Positions 37,498 through 45,490 of a stretch of 64,000 bases of DNA are shown piece after piece. Position numbers and translations under genes: made by a program. Origin of the DNA: DASQZT01 sp963728965. GTDB taxonomy: Bacteria > Acidobacteriota > Terriglobia > Bryobacterales > Bryobacteraceae. The stretch spans positions 1,064,722-1,128,721 of the forward strand of contig CAVSMH010000012.1 in the NCBI GenBank assembly GCA_963728965.1, written 5' to 3'. The stretch's first letter is position 1. The number at the start of each line of letters is the position of its first letter. The notes beneath the pieces were generated by a model. That model was not told the origin of the DNA, did not search any database, and saw only the letters and a program-made list of their open reading frames with translations.

Positions 37498-37946
37498 GCC
37501 GTCCCTTGAAGCGGGTTCTCTTCGTCTGCATCGGCAACTCCTGCCGCAGCCAGATGGCCGAGGCCTTCGCCCGTACCTACGGCAGTGATGTCATGGTCCC
37601 CGCCTCGGCCGGCCTCCGTCCGGCTCCCGGTGTCGCGCCCGATACCATTCGCGCCATGGCCGAAAAGAATATCGATATCCGCGACCAGTTTCCCAAGGGC
37701 CTCCGCCAACTGGCACGCGCTGAATTCGCCCTGGCCATCGATATGAGCGGGTTTGGCCTGCCCGATACAGTCGCCGCCGAGGTCCGCTCCTGGGATGTGC
37801 CCGATCCCGTTTTCTTCGACTACGACGAACATTGCGAGGTTCGCGACGCCATCGAGCGCCTGGTCATGACCTTGGTTACCGAGCTGCGCCGCGAGCAGCG
37901 TACCCCCCAATTCCGCCCCTTCGGATCCGATCGCCGTCAACCCTGA
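37494..37946 (+). CDS. Low-molecular-weight protein tyrosine phosphatase / arsenate reductase-like protein
   Basis: GTG 37494 overlaps the pdxT stop by four bases, giving 150 residues. The P-loop C12-I-G-N-S-C-R-S (VLFVCIGNSCRSQMAEAF) is that of LMW phosphatases and thioredoxin-type ArsC. The general-acid aspartate lies in SWDVPDPVFFD. The arrangement is closer to the phosphatase fold; the second cysteine, C17, lies within the loop. It could dephosphorylate proteins or reduce arsenate. Coupling to the B6 operon is clear, the biochemical link is not. Confidence 0.85.
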   Translation: MSRPLKRVLFVCIGNSCRSQMAEAFARTYGSDVMVPASAGLRPAPGVAPDTIRAMAEKNIDIRDQFPKGLRQLARAEFALAIDMSGFGLPDTVAAEVRSWDVPDPVFFDYDEHCEVRDAIERLVMTLVTELRREQRTPQFRPFGSDRRQP

Positions 37947-38085
37947 ACTTTTTTCCCACCCCGGTTTCCTACCCGGCCGCCTGACTCGGGCTAGGGTGCG
38001 TGCCCTATGCGCCCGTTCCGTTTGCGTTCGCACCAATACCGCCCTATGGCCCGGTGATTGCAGTTCCGTATGGCGGTAGCAAGCC

Positions 38086-38886
38086 ATGCGTAAAGCAATT
38101 CTATTTGCCATATTGACCTTTATCCCCGCCGGGCTCTTTGGCGCACGTCTCACCTTGCGGGATGGGACGGTGCTTCATGGGCGATTCATGAGCGGTACGG
38201 ACCGCAGCATCATATTTCAAGACGACCAGGGAGCCCGGCGGCGTTTTGACCTCGATCAGGTACAGACTCTCGATTTCCGGGACAACGGCCCCGCCGAGCG
38301 TGACAGCGCCTACCGCCAGGAGGAGCGTCCGATCGAACACAACCGCCGCTATGAGCACGATTGGACAGTGCTGCCGGCGGACTCGCGAATTTCCGTTCGC
38401 ACCGACCAGCGGATCGACGCCTCCAATGCCGTCGAAGGGCGCACCTTTCCTGCCACCGTGGTAGACGATATCGCCGACGAGAGCGGCCAGCTCGTGATTC
38501 CGCGAGGATCCCCCGCCACTCTCATCGTGCGGGGCGTGTCCGAAAGCGGCACCTTCACCAGCGGCAACCTCGTGCTCGACCTCGACAGCATTCGCGTGAA
38601 CGGCCGCCGCTATGTCGTAAATACCGCCGACATGGAGACCGGCAATACCGGCATCGGTAAGAACCGCCGCACCGCCGAAATGGTAGGTGGCGGCGCGGTC
38701 CTCGGAACCCTCCTCGGCGCCCTCGCCGGTGGAGGGAAAGGCGCCGCCATCGGTGCCGTCGCCGGCGCGGCGGCCGGCGGCGGTGTACAGGTCTTGACCA
38801 AGGGCAAAGAGATCAGAGTCCCGGCCGAAACGGTCTTGAATTTCCGGCTGGATCGGCCGCTGCACCTGAGAGAAGCGACGTATTAG
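38086..38886 (+). CDS. Exported protein with glycine-zipper membrane segment
   Basis: The 266-residue protein begins with a signal peptide (AILFAILTFIPAGLFGA) and a short beta-rich module (LTLRDGTVLHGRFMSG, DLDQVQTLDF) of the kind found in many Solibacter proteins. A domain with ISVRTDQRIDASNAVEGRTF and GQLVIPRGSPATLIV follows, then a glycine zipper of about 50 residues (GGGAVLGTLLGALAGGGKGAAIGAVAGAAAGGGVQ). It probably sits in the envelope. It heads the stress-type cluster. Confidence 0.75.
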   Translation: MRKAILFAILTFIPAGLFGARLTLRDGTVLHGRFMSGTDRSIIFQDDQGARRRFDLDQVQTLDFRDNGPAERDSAYRQEERPIEHNRRYEHDWTVLPADSRISVRTDQRIDASNAVEGRTFPATVVDDIADESGQLVIPRGSPATLIVRGVSESGTFTSGNLVLDLDSIRVNGRRYVVNTADMETGNTGIGKNRRTAEMVGGGAVLGTLLGALAGGGKGAAIGAVAGAAAGGGVQVLTKGKEIRVPAETVLNFRLDRPLHLREATY

Positions 38887-38926
38887 TGGATTGGATGAAT
38901 TCATTGATTGAGAGGAGCAAACATAA

Positions 38927-39412
38927 ATGGCACGTGAAATGGAAAAAGTGAGAAGAGCCGGTTCGGTCACCGATATTGAGACCGAGCGCATTCACAGCGA
39001 TTGGGATGAAGGGCACCGCTTCCGCCGCGTCATGTCGGCGGGAACCCTGGCCGGCGACCGTGTTCGCAATTCGGTCGGCGAGGATCTCGGCAAGCTCGAA
39101 GAGATCATGCTGGATGTTCCCACGGGACGCGTGGCTTACGCGGTTCTTTCCTTCGGCGGTTTCCTGGGTATGGGCACCAAGCTGTTCGCCATCCCCTGGG
39201 AAGCTTTGACGCTGAACGAAGCCGATCACGAGTTCATTCTCGATGTCGATAAGCAGCGGCTCGAGAACGCACCGGGCTTCGATAAAGATAGTTGGCCGGA
39301 CATGGCCGACCCCACCTTCGGTCGGAAGATCTACGACTACTACGGCTACAAACCCTACTGGGATGAGCAGGCGGGTATGCCCCGCACTCCCACTGGGAAC
39401 CGAACCACGTAG
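38927..39412 (+). CDS. PRC-barrel domain protein
   Basis: The 161-residue protein has a PRC-barrel at about 45-115 (SVGEDLGKLEEIMLDVPTGRVAYAVLSFGGFLGMGTKLFAIPW). A charged N-terminal arm and a tail with YDYYGYKPYWDE follow or precede it. Such proteins are common next to general stress genes; they may bind RNA or other proteins. No signal peptide. AGGAG lies close before the ATG. A terminator-like hairpin follows the gene. Confidence 0.85.
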   Translation: MAREMEKVRRAGSVTDIETERIHSDWDEGHRFRRVMSAGTLAGDRVRNSVGEDLGKLEEIMLDVPTGRVAYAVLSFGGFLGMGTKLFAIPWEALTLNEADHEFILDVDKQRLENAPGFDKDSWPDMADPTFGRKIYDYYGYKPYWDEQAGMPRTPTGNRTT

Positions 39413-39466
39413 CGGGGCCTTGGGGCGGTAAGGCAAGCCGCGGATTTCCGCGGCTGCCAGAAACCG

Positions 39467-39506
39467 GGGCAGGTCACTTCATCTCTGGCCTGCCCTTTTC
39501 TTTTTT
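39467..39506 (+). terminator. Rho-independent terminator after the PRC-barrel gene
   Basis: GGGCAGG (39467-39473) pairs with CCTGCCC (39489-39495) around a 15-base loop, followed by TTTTCTTTTTT. A second, strong hairpin (CCGCGG pair around 39438-39453) lies just upstream without a T run. The next gene starts only 18 bases after the T run. Confidence 0.75.
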
Positions 39507-39523
39507 GAAAATGGGAAATTGGT

Positions 39524-39769
39524 ATGAATAACTGGAATGACTTGAGAGTGGCTATCGTTGCCATGGACGGTTTCGAGGAATCCGAGTTAGTCGAGCCCCA
39601 AAAAGCCCTCGCGCAGGCTGGCGCCCGCGTGGAGGTGTTATCGCCAAAACCCGGCGAGGTCGTTGTCGATCAGAACCTGGTTACCAGTCGCGGCCCTGAA
39701 GACCTGCCCGCCTTCATTCGGGAGATGCTGCAGTTGCTGGCGCAGACTCCTGTGGAATCCCATCGCTGA
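39524..39769 (+). pseudogene. DJ-1/PfpI-family gene with a large in-frame internal deletion
   Basis: The 81-residue product starts like a normal PfpI/YhbO protein (RVAIVAMDGFEESELVEPQKALAQAGARVEVLSPKPGE). It then jumps at about 39652-39662 straight to the family's C-terminus (VVVDQNLVTSRGPEDLPAF). Roughly 110 residues between are gone, including the catalytic Cys/His elbow (AICHGP in the family). The reading frame is kept. A GGCGAGGTC-like word probably occurred at both deletion ends, so slippage or recombination at short homology is plausible. The product cannot be an active glyoxalase/protease. Confidence 0.85.
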
Positions 39770-39774
39770 GCCGT

Positions 39775-40716
39775 ATGGGCGACCAAGCTGAGAAGGAGCC
39801 TGTCACTATGCGCTCGGTGTGGGAACTGCTCAAACAGACCGCCCGGGGCTGGAGCGATATCAACGCACCCCGGCTCGGCGCGTCATTGTCGTTTTATGCC
39901 ATGTTGTCCATGGCTCCGCTGCTGGTGGTCTGCATCGGTCTGGCCGGGCTGGTATTCGGTCCTGCCGCGGCGCAGGGACAAGTGGCCGAGCAGGTGCAGA
40001 ACGTCGTCGGCAGCCGCGGCGGCCAGGTCGTTCAGACCCTGCTCCTCGAGAGTTCGAACCTGTCGTCGGGACTCCTCGCGGCGGGCGTGGGATTGTTCAT
40101 GCTTCTGTTCGGCGCCTCCGGAGTGTTTGTGGAGTTGCGCGATTCGCTCAACCTGGTCTGGGATGCCCGGCCGCAGGGCGGCGGTGGCCTCAAGGGGCTG
40201 GTCCGTTATCGGTTTTTTTCCTTTGCCCTGGTGCTGGGCATCGGATTCCTGCTGCTGATTTCGCTGCTGCTGAGCGCCGCCATTGCCGGTGCCGAACATT
40301 TCTTCGGGCGGTACCTTCCGCTTCCCGCCGGCGTGCTCTACGCGGTGAATATCCTGGTCTCGTTCAGCTCCATTACGGTGCTGTTCGCCCTGCTCTACAA
40401 GGTCGTTCCCGATGTGGATATTGAATGGCGCGATGTCTGGATCGGCGCCGCCGTCACCTCGCTGCTCTTCTCCATCGGGAAATTTTTGATCGGCTTGTAT
40501 CTCGGCAAAGCCAGCGTCGGCTCCGCGTACGGTGCCGCGGGGTCGCTGGTCGTCTTCCTCGTATGGGTGTATTACTCCGCCCAGATCTTCTTCTTCGGCG
40601 CCGAGTTCACGCACACCTTCGCAAAGCGCCACGGCTCCCTTGCCCCCGCCGCCGCCCGCCCCGGCGCCGTCCCACGCCACGCGCTCGATCGCTCGCGCCG
40701 CCCGAGGATGGCCTGA
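39775..40716 (+). CDS. YihY/UPF0761 family inner-membrane protein
   Basis: The 313-residue protein begins just 5 bases after the PfpI remnant. It shows the family pattern: AARGWSDINAPRLGASLSFYAMLSMAPLLVV, then WDARP, and six hydrophobic helices ending in GAAGSLVVFLVWVYYSAQIFFFGAEFTHTFA. Members were once called ribonuclease BN but are membrane proteins of unsettled function. A basic cytoplasmic tail follows. The DUF1003 gene starts 8 bases after its stop. Confidence 0.92.
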   Translation: MGDQAEKEPVTMRSVWELLKQTARGWSDINAPRLGASLSFYAMLSMAPLLVVCIGLAGLVFGPAAAQGQVAEQVQNVVGSRGGQVVQTLLLESSNLSSGLLAAGVGLFMLLFGASGVFVELRDSLNLVWDARPQGGGGLKGLVRYRFFSFALVLGIGFLLLISLLLSAAIAGAEHFFGRYLPLPAGVLYAVNILVSFSSITVLFALLYKVVPDVDIEWRDVWIGAAVTSLLFSIGKFLIGLYLGKASVGSAYGAAGSLVVFLVWVYYSAQIFFFGAEFTHTFAKRHGSLAPAAARPGAVPRHALDRSRRPRMA

Positions 40717-40724
40717 GGCCGGCC

Positions 40725-41255
40725 ATGTCGAAAGAACCGTTTCGCTTTCCCGGCGACGTGTCCAAGGCCGTTCGCGAGAACGTCAACGCCGTCGCCCGGC
40801 TGGAGGAGAGTTTTCTCCACAGCCGCAGCCTGTCCGAGCGCATCGCCGACGGGATCGGCAGCTTTGTCGGCAGTCTGACCTTCGTTTTTCTGCACGTGGT
40901 GTTCTATGGCGTGTGGATCGGCGTCAATGTGGGATGGGTTCCCGGCGTTCGCAAGTTCGATCCGTTTCCGTTCCTGCTGTTGGTCCTGATCGTCTCGCTC
41001 GAAGCCATCTTTCTATCGACGTTCGTCCTCATCAAGCAGAACCGCATGAGCCGCCGCGACGATCTCCGCGCCCATCTCGACTTACAGATTAATCTCCTTT
41101 CCGAACAGGAAATGACCCTGGTGCTCCAGATGCTCCAACGAATATCCACACGGTTGGGCGCCACCCTGCCGTCGGAGGATGTCGAGGAGTTGAGCGAAAC
41201 CACCTCGGTCGAGGCGGTCGCCGGAGAACTGCGCGATGCGCTCCCGGAGGAGTAG
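40725..41255 (+). CDS. DUF1003 membrane protein
   Basis: From ATG 40725 the protein has 176 residues. The DUF1003 core is visible: ERIADGIGSFVGSLTFVFLHVVFYGVWIGVN, FDPFPFLLLVLIVSLEAIFLSTFVLIKQNRMSRRDDLRAHLDLQINLLSEQE. That gives two membrane helices with a cytoplasmic coiled-coil-like C-terminus. The longer frame from 40425 runs antiphase through yihY and is rejected. The function is unknown. It is probably cotranscribed with the YihY gene. Confidence 0.9.
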   Translation: MSKEPFRFPGDVSKAVRENVNAVARLEESFLHSRSLSERIADGIGSFVGSLTFVFLHVVFYGVWIGVNVGWVPGVRKFDPFPFLLLVLIVSLEAIFLSTFVLIKQNRMSRRDDLRAHLDLQINLLSEQEMTLVLQMLQRISTRLGATLPSEDVEELSETTSVEAVAGELRDALPEE

Positions 41256-41388
41256 AGTGCGAAATAGGCCCTCCTTTCCTACTCCCGCGCCCGCCCACCG
41301 TGCCGCATCTCACGTTGCCGCGGCTCGATTCCCTGCAATCCGATTTATCTTGTAAATACAGTCCCACACCCGGAGAAGGAGCGTTGTT

Positions 41389-42216
41389 ATGCAGGTCATC
41401 ACACATCACAGACATGCCGTCAATCTGACGCGCGCGGAACGAATCGCATCGGCGGTCGGCGGAGGCATTCTCGCCGGCGCCGGAATCTCCCGCCGCAGTC
41501 CCTGGGGGTTCGCCCTGGCCGTCGTCGGAAGCGATCTGCTCCGCCGCGCATTCACCGGCCATTCCTATTTGTACGAAGCGTTCGGCGTTCGCACCGCGCC
41601 CTTGGGCGATGGGGCCGAAACCACCAGCCTGCCCTACGAACTCGGCGTCCGCGTCGATTGCGCCGTCACCGTAGCGCGGCCGCGCGCCGAAGTCTACCGC
41701 TTCTGGCGCGACATCACCAACCTGCCGCAATTCATGAAACACCTCGAGTCCGTCCGTCAGCTCGAGGATGGCCGCTCCCACTGGGTCGCCCGGGCCCCCG
41801 CCGGCCGGACCGTCGAATGGGACGCCGTGATCCATAATGAAGTCGAAAATGAGCTGCTCGCCTGGCGCTCCCTGCCCGGCACCACCGTGGCCAATGCCGG
41901 CACCGTCATCTTCCGCGACGCCCCCGGCGGGCGCGGTACCGAGGTCAACGTGGAGCTCCAGTACAATCCTCCCGCGGGCGTGCTCGGCGCCGTGGCGGCC
42001 AGGCTCTGGGGCGAAGAGCCCGGGCAGCAGATCCAGGACGACCTGCATCGCCTCAAGCAGCTCCTCGAAACCGGAGAAGTCATCACCACTCAGGGCCAGC
42101 CCTCCGGGTTCGCCGCCAGATTGCGCCAGCCTCGACCTTCCTCGGCCGATCGCTCCGTGCAGCAGGCATCGGAGGCATCGTTCCCCGCCAGCGATGCTCC
42201 CGCCTATAGCCAGTAA
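41389..42216 (+). CDS. SRPBCC (polyketide cyclase/START-like) protein with membrane-associated N-terminus
   Basis: The 275-residue protein has a short N-terminal hydrophobic region (ERIASAVGGGILAGAGI, GFALAVVGSDLLRRA). A SRPBCC lipid-binding fold follows at about 85-230 (VDCAVTVARPRAEVYRFWRDITNLPQFMKHLESVRQ, TVEWDAVIHNEVENELLAWRSL, GTEVNVELQYNPP). A low-complexity tail ends it. The Shine-Dalgarno GGAGAAGGAG precedes the ATG. It belongs to the stress-type cluster and lies 28 bases before the zinc alcohol dehydrogenase. Confidence 0.87.
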   Translation: MQVITHHRHAVNLTRAERIASAVGGGILAGAGISRRSPWGFALAVVGSDLLRRAFTGHSYLYEAFGVRTAPLGDGAETTSLPYELGVRVDCAVTVARPRAEVYRFWRDITNLPQFMKHLESVRQLEDGRSHWVARAPAGRTVEWDAVIHNEVENELLAWRSLPGTTVANAGTVIFRDAPGGRGTEVNVELQYNPPAGVLGAVAARLWGEEPGQQIQDDLHRLKQLLETGEVITTQGQPSGFAARLRQPRPSSADRSVQQASEASFPASDAPAYSQ

Positions 42217-42244
42217 GACAGTAAGACAGGATAGGAGAAACGCC

Positions 42245-43414
42245 ATGAAAGCTCTCTGTTGGTACGGCACCCACGACGTGCGCGTCGAAAACGTCCCTGA
42301 ACCCAGGATCCTCTCCCGCCACGACGCCGTCATCCGGATCACCCTCACCGCCATCTGCGGCTCCGATCTCCATCTCTACGACGGTTTCATTCCTTCCATG
42401 CATAAAGGCGACATCCTCGGCCACGAATTCATGGGCGAGGTGCTCGAGGTCGGCAGCGACGTGCGCAAGCTCAAGAAGGGCGACCGGGTGGTGGTTCCTT
42501 TTACCATCTGCTGCGGCGAATGCTATTACTGCCGGAAGGGCCTCTGGTCCCTGTGCGACAACAGCAATCCCAATGCGGGCATGGCCGAGACCCTCTACGG
42601 CTCGAGCGGCGCCGGCCTGTTCGGCTATTCCCACATCTATGGCGGCTTCGCCGGAGGCCAGGCGCAATATGCCCGCGTGCCTTTCGCCGATGTCGGCCCG
42701 TACAAGATACCCGAAGGCGTCCCCGATGAGAAAGTCCTCTTCCTGTCCGACATCTTTCCCACCGGCTTCATGGCCGCGGAAAACTGCCAGATCCAACCCG
42801 GCGATGTCGTGGCCGTCTGGGGTTGCGGCCCGGTCGGACAGTTCGCCGTTCGCAGCGCCTTCCTGCTCGGCGCCGAGCGCGTCATCGCGCTCGACCGCGT
42901 GCCGGAGCGCATGGAACTGGCCCGCCAGTCCGGCGCCGATGTCGTCGATTTCTCCGCGGTCGATGTGGTCGAAAAGCTCAAAGAGCTGACCGGCGGCCGC
43001 GGTCCCGACGCCTGCATCGACGCGGTCGGAATGGAGGCGCACGGCACCGCCATCGACAACGTCTACGACCGCGCCAAGCAGGCCATGATGCTCGAAACCG
43101 ATCGCCCCCACGTCCTCCGTCAATGCATCCAGGCTTGTCGCAAAGGCGGCACCGTCTCCATCCCCGGCGTCTACGGCGGCATCATCGACAAGTTCCCCAT
43201 CGGCGCCGCTTTCGCCAAGGGCCTGACGTTCAAGATGGGACAGACCCACGTGCCGCGCTACTTCGAGCGCCTGATGAACTACATCCAGTCCGGCGCCATC
43301 GATCCCAGCTTCCTGATCACCCACCGCCTCCGCATCGACGATGCGCCGGAAGCCTACAAGACATTTCGGAACCACGACGACCGCTGCATCAAGGTCGTCC
43401 TCAACCCGAATTGA
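42245..43414 (+). CDS. Zinc-dependent alcohol dehydrogenase, glutathione-independent formaldehyde dehydrogenase-like
   Basis: From ATG 42245 (GGAGAAACGCC before it) the protein has 389 residues; the frame from 41837 is a shadow. Catalytic zinc ligands are C38 (ICGSD) and H60/E61 (GHEFMGE). The structural zinc site is CCGECYYCRKGLWSLC, and the NAD-binding motif is VWGCGPVGQFA. The insertion IYGGFAGGQAQYARVP and the C-terminal IPGVYGG are typical of FdhA-like enzymes. It probably oxidises formaldehyde or another short aldehyde or alcohol with NAD+ in the cytoplasm. Confidence 0.92.
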   Translation: MKALCWYGTHDVRVENVPEPRILSRHDAVIRITLTAICGSDLHLYDGFIPSMHKGDILGHEFMGEVLEVGSDVRKLKKGDRVVVPFTICCGECYYCRKGLWSLCDNSNPNAGMAETLYGSSGAGLFGYSHIYGGFAGGQAQYARVPFADVGPYKIPEGVPDEKVLFLSDIFPTGFMAAENCQIQPGDVVAVWGCGPVGQFAVRSAFLLGAERVIALDRVPERMELARQSGADVVDFSAVDVVEKLKELTGGRGPDACIDAVGMEAHGTAIDNVYDRAKQAMMLETDRPHVLRQCIQACRKGGTVSIPGVYGGIIDKFPIGAAFAKGLTFKMGQTHVPRYFERLMNYIQSGAIDPSFLITHRLRIDDAPEAYKTFRNHDDRCIKVVLNPN

Positions 43415-43478
43415 GCAACGCGTGCCGATCGGTACAACGGCTGAACGGTTGCTTTCTGATCAGTGAGAGGTGCAGACC

Positions 43479-43628
43479 ATGCTATTGCTTTTGATTGTTC
43501 TGATCGTCCTGCTGTTCGCGGCGGCTCCCGCCTGGCCGTACAGCCGGGGCTGGGGATACTATCCCAGCGGCGGATTGGGATTGATCGTGCTGATCCTGGT
43601 CATTCTCCTGCTGATGGGCCGGATTTAG
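43479..43628 (+). CDS. Small hydrophobic DUF3309 protein
   Basis: A 49-residue ORF starts at ATG 43479 with GAGAGG about 9 bases upstream. Two hydrophobic segments flank the conserved core: LLLLIVLIVLLFAAAPAWPYSRGWGYYPSGG, then LGLIVLILVILLLMGRI. The W-P-Y-S-R-G-W-G-Y-x-P-S-G-G motif is diagnostic of DUF3309, small membrane proteins that often accompany stress genes. It is too short for many gene callers. Confidence 0.88.
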   Translation: MLLLLIVLIVLLFAAAPAWPYSRGWGYYPSGGLGLIVLILVILLLMGRI

Positions 43629-43751
43629 CACGTCCCCGCATTCTCCGGGCAGGGAGCCGGACCTGCCCGCCACTTGCATGGCGCCTCGCGATTCCGCCAT
43701 AATACTCGCCAGGAACGGTAATTTTCGTCACGGATAGGGGGAGTATCTGTT

Positions 43752-44015
43752 GTGCGAAGGTCGCTGGTAGTTGCCTTGGTTGAGTACGCCGAATGTTCCC
43801 TCAGGTCGCAGGCCCATCGCTTTCTGGTCGGCTTGTCTTCGGACGAGCTTCAATTCATCGCTCAATTCATGGGCAGTTGCATCCTGGAATCCGCGGAATG
43901 CTGTGAGGCGGCGCGCGTAAAGCGATGCTGCTCGGAGGACCAGCAGCTCAAGGTGATTGTGCTGCGCGAATACCTGTCGCAAAGCGGTTTGGGCGAGTTA
44001 TCGGCGGCGCTCTAG
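43752..44015 (+). CDS. Short cysteine-containing protein of unknown function
   Basis: A GTG start at 43752 follows AGGGGAG by about 10 bases and gives 87 residues. The sequence is helical with five cysteines (AECSLRS; GSCILESAECCEAARVKRCC), no signal peptide and no family I know. It is convergent with the selenoprotein gene; the two stops are 34 bases apart. Real gene status rests on the ribosome binding site and amino acid pattern. Confidence 0.55.
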   Translation: MRRSLVVALVEYAECSLRSQAHRFLVGLSSDELQFIAQFMGSCILESAECCEAARVKRCCSEDQQLKVIVLREYLSQSGLGELSAAL

Positions 44016-44048
44016 CAAAAGCTGCCCTGGACAGGTTCCTGGCCGCCG

Positions 44049-44777
44049 TCAATCGAGGCCGCGGAGCGCGGCTTCCAGTCGTGCCGGCTCGAAACCGAAG
44101 GGCCCCGGTTCGCTTTTGAAGACCACTCGTCCGTCGCGCCCGATCAGCAGCAGGCGGTCCGGCCAGCCCGTGTACTTCCGCTCGACGGTGTTTTCGATGC
44201 CGTCAATCAGCGCCGGAAAGCGGATGCCGAGGTGGCGCACGCAACTTTCGGCCACCTGCACCCGCTCCCCTGCGCTGCGCGGATTGCGAAAGATCACGCC
44301 GTCGCGCAGGTTGCTGCTCATCTGCCAGATGTCGCTCGGATGCGCTTCCTCGATGTAGACGGCGTAGAACGCCACCCGGCCGCGATACGTATCGAACAAG
44401 CGGTTGAGCGCGGGAACCTCCCGGCGGAAGGGCGGTCAGGTGTAGCTGCCGAACACCAGCACCACCGGCCGGACGCCGCGGAACGACGAGAGCTGTACCA
44501 TCTCCCTCCCATCGAGCGTGGGCAGACGGAAATCCGGCGCCTCGCCGCCCGGCAGCAAGGCGCCCGCTCGGGCGTGCATCCACAACGTCTCGAAGGGCAG
44601 CACCAGCATCATCGGCAGGGGCACGTGCGCCATCACGCGGCCGAAGAAATCCGGCGGCCGGGTCATGGCCCAATACAGTCCGGCGGAAGCCGTGAGGTGA
44701 GCCGCAACCAGCACGACCGCCACGCGAAGCAGCAGCCGCGAGACCCGGTTCTTGCGAATGGTGGGAGGCGCCGCCAT
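44049..44777 (-). CDS. Iodothyronine-deiodinase-like selenoprotein with in-frame UGA (Sec114), membrane-anchored
   Basis: Read through one TGA (44438-44436), the frame from ATG 44777 encodes 242 residues. An N-terminal membrane helix (LLLRVAVVLVAAHLTASAGLYW) is followed by a thioredoxin-like fold: APDFRLPTLDG, then LVFGSYT-U114-PPFRREVPALNRLF, AVYIEEAHPSDIWQM, GIRFPALIDGIENTVERKYTGWPDRLLLI. The FGS-x-T-U-PPF and YIEEAHPSD motifs are those of the deiodinase family, in which U is catalytic. A SECIS-like hairpin follows the UGA. Stop-based calling would split it into 44436-44822 and 44049-44399. It probably reduces a peroxide, halogenated compound or disulfide at the membrane; the substrate is unknown. 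Confidence 0.85.
44411..44438 (-). promoter_or_regulatory. Sec UGA codon and bacterial-type SECIS hairpin
   Basis: The UGA is at 44438-44436. Twelve bases later CGGG (44423-44420) pairs with CCCG (44414-44411) around AGGTT; with A-U closing the stem is 5 bp and the loop GGU. Bacterial SECIS elements place a small hairpin with a GGU-type loop directly after the UGA for SelB binding, so both spacing and loop fit. The fold was judged by eye. Confidence 0.65.
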
Positions 44778-44923
44778 GACTGGGAATTCTATCAGCTTCC
44801 GCGCCGCGCCGGGCGGCGTCACCCGCCACCCGGAAACGGATGACGGCCACGGCCGCTGAGCTAATGTAATATTGTGTCAACGAACGGTCATCGGCTCCGG
44901 AAGGAGGGCGTGGGGCGTACCTG

Positions 44924-45481
44924 ATGCAACTGGTTGCCTGGATTGCACTGGTGGTGTTCTGGTTTGCCTGGGGATATCCGTTCATCTTCCGGGTGCCTCA
45001 CAAGCAGAATCGTCCGTCCGTTGCGGCGATCATGCCCACGCGACTTGGCCTGCTGCTCGAAGGCATCGCCATCTTCCTGGCGTTTGCCTTTCGTCTGCCG
45101 CCCGAGTCGCCGCTCGGCCTGGGGCGGTTGGTGCCGGCGCTGCTGCTGGGCCCCGTTGCGGCGGCCCTTTCCTGGACTTCGGTCCGGCACCTGGGCAAGC
45201 AGTTTCGCATTCACGCCGGCCTCTATCAGGATCACGAGTTGGTGCGCACCGGCCCGTACGCCTTGGTGCGTCACCCCATCTACTCGTCGCTCCTGGCCAT
45301 CCTGTTGTGCACCCTGCTGATCCTCACCCCGTGGGCATGGACCGCGGTGGCTCTGGCGCTGTTTATCGCGGGCACCGAAATCCGCGTCCATGCCGAAGAC
45401 AAACTGCTGGCTTCCCGCTTCGGCGACGAGTTTGCCCGGTATCGCGCCAAGGTTCCCGCCTATGTGCCCTTCGTGCGATAG
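44924..45481 (+). CDS. ICMT/PEMT-like membrane methyltransferase family protein (copy 1)
   Basis: The 185-residue protein has about five membrane helices and the C-terminal signature of the isoprenylcysteine/phospholipid methyltransferase family: LVRTGPYALVRHPIYSSLL, then a GTEIRVHAEDKLLASRFGDEFARYRAKVPAYVP tail. RHPIY and E-x-x-L in this region bind SAM. It probably methylates a small or lipid substrate at the membrane. A paralogue on the other strand lies at 47779-48324. It starts divergently from the selenoprotein gene. Confidence 0.88.
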   Translation: MQLVAWIALVVFWFAWGYPFIFRVPHKQNRPSVAAIMPTRLGLLLEGIAIFLAFAFRLPPESPLGLGRLVPALLLGPVAAALSWTSVRHLGKQFRIHAGLYQDHELVRTGPYALVRHPIYSSLLAILLCTLLILTPWAWTAVALALFIAGTEIRVHAEDKLLASRFGDEFARYRAKVPAYVPFVR

Positions 45482-45490
45482 TGATTCATT

